DNA from: Methanobacteriota archaeon
Lineage (GTDB): Archaea; Thermoplasmatota; Poseidoniia; Poseidoniales; Thalassarchaeaceae
NCBI GenBank assembly: GCA_002727275.1
Contig: PBWO01000008.1
Coordinates: 1 to 14,163, forward strand
DNA: 14,163 nt
Reading direction: 5' to 3'
In this document: positions 12,159 to 14,163 of the stretch, in pieces
Position numbering within the stretch: the stretch's first letter is position 1
How the letters are laid out: the number at the start of each line of letters is the position of its first letter
The notes under the pieces: model-generated
Told to the model about the DNA's origin: nothing
What the model saw: only the letters and a program-made list of their open reading frames with translations
The model's database searches: none
Program-made: the position numbers and the translations under genes

Positions 12159-13961
12159 ATGTCAGCGAGGACCACCCCGGAATACCTGATTTCAAACGCC
12201 GAAAAATACGCCAATGAGAACGCCATTTCCTGGAAAGATGGAAATGGAAACTGGGTCAGCATGAACTGGGCCGAGTTCTGTGACACTACGATGAGTGTAG
12301 CCAGATCGCTAATCGCCATGGGTTTTGAAGAAGGTGACAAGCTTAGCATATACTCGTATAACCGCATGGAATGGTACGCTGCCTATGCCGCGGCCAACAT
12401 GTGCAACGGTGCCGCTGTAGGGGTCTACCACACCTGCTCACCAGAAGAAGTAGAGTGGGTAGTCGGAAACTCTGACTCCAAGGTAGTGTTCGTAGGAAAC
12501 AACCCGATGGACGGAGGCGACACTGGCAAGATGTGTACACACAGACTACAGGCCACTATGGGCAGTCTCGAAAAGGTCGAGGCAGTCGTCTCGATGGGTG
12601 GCCTCTCTGCTATCGACCACCCTACGGCTATGACTTGGTCAGACTTCATGATTAAGGGGTCAGATATTCCTGAGTCGCAAGTCATGGACAGGATTGCTAG
12701 CATCAAGCCCTCTGACACTGCCGCGCTGATTTATACCTCAGGAACAACCGGTAACCCGAAGGGAGTTGTTCTGACTCACGACAACTTCGACTATGAGTTG
12801 GAGTGTGTGCACAAAATTACCAGTTACGACCAAGGTGACGGGTACGTCTCATGGCTTCCCTGCGCCCACGTGTTCGGGCAAGTAGCAGACAACCACCTGT
12901 GGATTAGAGATGCCATACACATGCGAGTCGTGGACAACCCTCTGCATTCGATTGACTATTGTAAAGAGGTTCAGCCTCACCTGTTCATCGGAGTTCCTAG
13001 AATATACGAGAAGGTCTACTCGAACCTCATGGCCAAACTTGGCAGCAAGCTAGTGCTCCTCAAGATACCCGTAATTGGCGGCATTATCGCGAAAAAGGCG
13101 AAGGGTGCGATTGGATTCTCCAACACGAAATACGCCATCACAGGCGCAGCGCCGATCAATCCCGACATCCTGAATCTCTTCCACAAGTTGGGGATTCCGC
13201 TCTACGAGGGCTACGGCATGACCGAAACTACTGCGGGAGCCACGCTGAACTACGACGGCAACAACAAGATTGGTAGCGTCGGCAAACCCTTCGAGGGAAG
13301 TGGCCTTAGAATCGCTGATCCTAACGAGAAGGGGGATGGAGAGATTCAGTTCAACGGACGCCATATCATGGAGGGTTACTACCGCAACCCAGAGGCCACT
13401 GCCGAGACAATGACCGAGGATGGTTGGCTCAAGTCCGGCGACCTTGGACGAATCGATGCTGACGGCTATGTCTACGTCACCGGCCGACTCAAGGAGATAT
13501 ACGTCTCATCTGCAGGCAAGAACATCGCACCTCTAGTGATTGAAGAGACGATGAAGAGTATCCCGATGGTTTCTCAGTGCATGCTCGTTGGTGACAACCG
13601 AAAGTACTGCAGCGCTTTGCTGACCCTAGATGTCGGTGCTATCCTTCGTGACGTCCACGGACTAGACGGGGCCACTGAGGTTCCAAAGGATCCAGCAGAA
13701 CAGCTGGCCAAGTTGGCCGAGTTGGGTCATGACCTATCCGAATACACCGCTGTTGGCAGCCCTACTCACGCCGAGTTGGAAACTGCTGTGGCACAGTTGA
13801 ATCAGAAGTTCAGCAACCCTGAGCAGGTCAAGAAGTTCACAGTACTGCCACGCGACCTTAGCGTCGACCACGGTGAGTTGACACCCACACTGAAGATTCG
13901 CAGAAAGCAGATTCGCGAAAACTGGGCTGCTGAGATCGATTCGATGTACGCAGATGCATAG
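12159..13961 (+). CDS. long-chain acyl-CoA synthetase (AMP-forming, FadD/ACSL type)
   Basis: A 600-residue adenylate-forming enzyme that activates carboxylic acids, probably fatty acids, as acyl-AMP and then acyl-CoA. Core motifs: the phosphate-binding loop YTSGTTGNPKG (192-202), adenine-binding YEGYGMTE (349-356), and GDLGRIDADGYVYVTGRLKE (427-446) with ribose-binding Asp428 and the hinge region. The likely catalytic Lys579 lies in LTPTLKIRRK near the C-terminus. The tail and length place it with eukaryote-like long-chain synthetases rather than acetyl-CoA synthetases. ATG 12159 has no obvious Shine-Dalgarno, and 66 bases separate it from the glycosylase gene, so it may be leaderless with its own promoter. 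The LysE-type gene follows 11 bases later. It suggests use of exogenous fatty acids, consistent with a marine heterotroph, but substrate chain length is not visible. Confidence 0.94.
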   Translation: MSARTTPEYLISNAEKYANENAISWKDGNGNWVSMNWAEFCDTTMSVARSLIAMGFEEGDKLSIYSYNRMEWYAAYAAANMCNGAAVGVYHTCSPEEVEWVVGNSDSKVVFVGNNPMDGGDTGKMCTHRLQATMGSLEKVEAVVSMGGLSAIDHPTAMTWSDFMIKGSDIPESQVMDRIASIKPSDTAALIYTSGTTGNPKGVVLTHDNFDYELECVHKITSYDQGDGYVSWLPCAHVFGQVADNHLWIRDAIHMRVVDNPLHSIDYCKEVQPHLFIGVPRIYEKVYSNLMAKLGSKLVLLKIPVIGGIIAKKAKGAIGFSNTKYAITGAAPINPDILNLFHKLGIPLYEGYGMTETTAGATLNYDGNNKIGSVGKPFEGSGLRIADPNEKGDGEIQFNGRHIMEGYYRNPEATAETMTEDGWLKSGDLGRIDADGYVYVTGRLKEIYVSSAGKNIAPLVIEETMKSIPMVSQCMLVGDNRKYCSALLTLDVGAILRDVHGLDGATEVPKDPAEQLAKLAELGHDLSEYTAVGSPTHAELETAVAQLNQKFSNPEQVKKFTVLPRDLSVDHGELTPTLKIRRKQIRENWAAEIDSMYADA

Positions 13962-13972
13962 TCGGTGGTTCG

Positions 13973-14163
13973 ATGAACCCCGAGGCATGGGTGGCCCTTG
14001 CCACTGTTTTCGTGCTCGGTGCTATGAGTCCGGGCCCTAGTCTGGCTGTGGTTCTACGCAACACGATGGTCGGCGGGCGTCGACAAGGCGTTATGACCGG
14101 CATAGGTCACGGCATTGGCTTCGGAATCTATGCCTTCCTAGCTGCCGCGGGAATTGCTACTGC
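13973..14163 (+). CDS. LysE/RhtB-family amino acid exporter, N-terminal part (cut by window end)
   Basis: The frame opens with ATG 13973, 11 bases after the acyl-CoA synthetase stop, and runs off the window after 63 complete codons. The first helix (about 5-17) leads into MSPGPSLAVVLRNT (18-31) and then GGRRQGVMTGIGHGIGFGIY, the two N-terminal signatures of the LysE/RhtB/threonine efflux family (Pro-Gly-Pro, then a basic Gly-Arg-x-x-Gly turn and a glycine-rich helix). Full members have about 200 residues and six helices, so roughly two thirds lies beyond the window. The exported amino acid cannot be inferred. It shares the transcription direction of the preceding four genes. Confidence 0.85.
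   Translation, partial: MNPEAWVALATVFVLGAMSPGPSLAVVLRNTMVGGRRQGVMTGIGHGIGFGIYAFLAAAGIAT

Noticed and set aside
11693..12367. Long open frame of 224 codons on the minus strand
   Set aside because: It is antisense to the SMUG1-type gene and the start of the acyl-CoA synthetase, both with clear catalytic motifs. Its own product has no recognisable motif and a Ser/Thr-rich shadow composition.
1..14163. CRISPR array, insertion sequence, integrase, toxin-antitoxin or phage genes
   Set aside because: No regularly spaced repeats, transposase or integrase motifs, terminal repeats, or small paired toxin-like frames are visible. Gene content is ordinary chromosomal metabolism, membrane and information processing.

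Overview
The window looks like chromosomal DNA of an archaeon, most likely a marine euryarchaeon of the Poseidoniales (Marine Group II) type. The direct evidence is an archaeal replication factor C small subunit, an elongator tRNA-Met split by an intron at position 37/38 with a bulge-helix-bulge splice site, weak or absent Shine-Dalgarno sites before several first genes, and dense packing of genes. The group-level assignment is inference from gene content. No mobile element, CRISPR array, rRNA or origin is visible, and no gene-free stretch exceeds about 120 bases.

Layout: (1) tRNA-Met with a 79-nt intron on the minus strand (1-155). (2) A plus-strand three-helix membrane protein of unknown function (274-1200), whose stop shares one CTAG palindrome with the stop of the next gene. 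(3) A minus-strand run read right to left: APC amino-acid permease with a C-terminal EF-hand pair, panB, rfcS. (4) A plus-strand secreted lipoprotein of the Ca2+-dependent PI-PLC-like family (4828-5859). (5) A minus-strand three-gene operon (8134 down to 5874): catalytic LigB-type extradiol dioxygenase beta subunit, a degenerate alpha subunit, and a RidA-family deaminase. Together these resemble the 2-aminophenol 1,6-dioxygenase / 2-aminomuconate deaminase module of bacterial aminophenol catabolism. (6) A small plus-strand four-helix membrane protein (8217-8624). (7) A minus-strand pair: a Frag1/DRAM/Sfk1-like six-helix protein followed by an Aur1-like PAP2 enzyme with an extra C-terminal domain. 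(8) A plus-strand series: YbaK-type aminoacyl-tRNA deacylase, SMUG1-type uracil-DNA glycosylase, long-chain acyl-CoA synthetase, and the start of a LysE/RhtB-type exporter cut by the window end.

Themes: the strongest candidate for a little-described system is the beta-alpha-deaminase operon, which suggests cleavage of an amino-substituted aromatic ring in a marine archaeon. A second theme is polar-lipid and envelope chemistry with eukaryote-like families (PI-PLC-like lipoprotein, Aur1-like PAP2, Frag1/DRAM). A third is possible translational control: panB has its Shine-Dalgarno inside a perfect 7-bp hairpin directly upstream of the best start codon. Product names come from motif recognition alone; no database search was possible.
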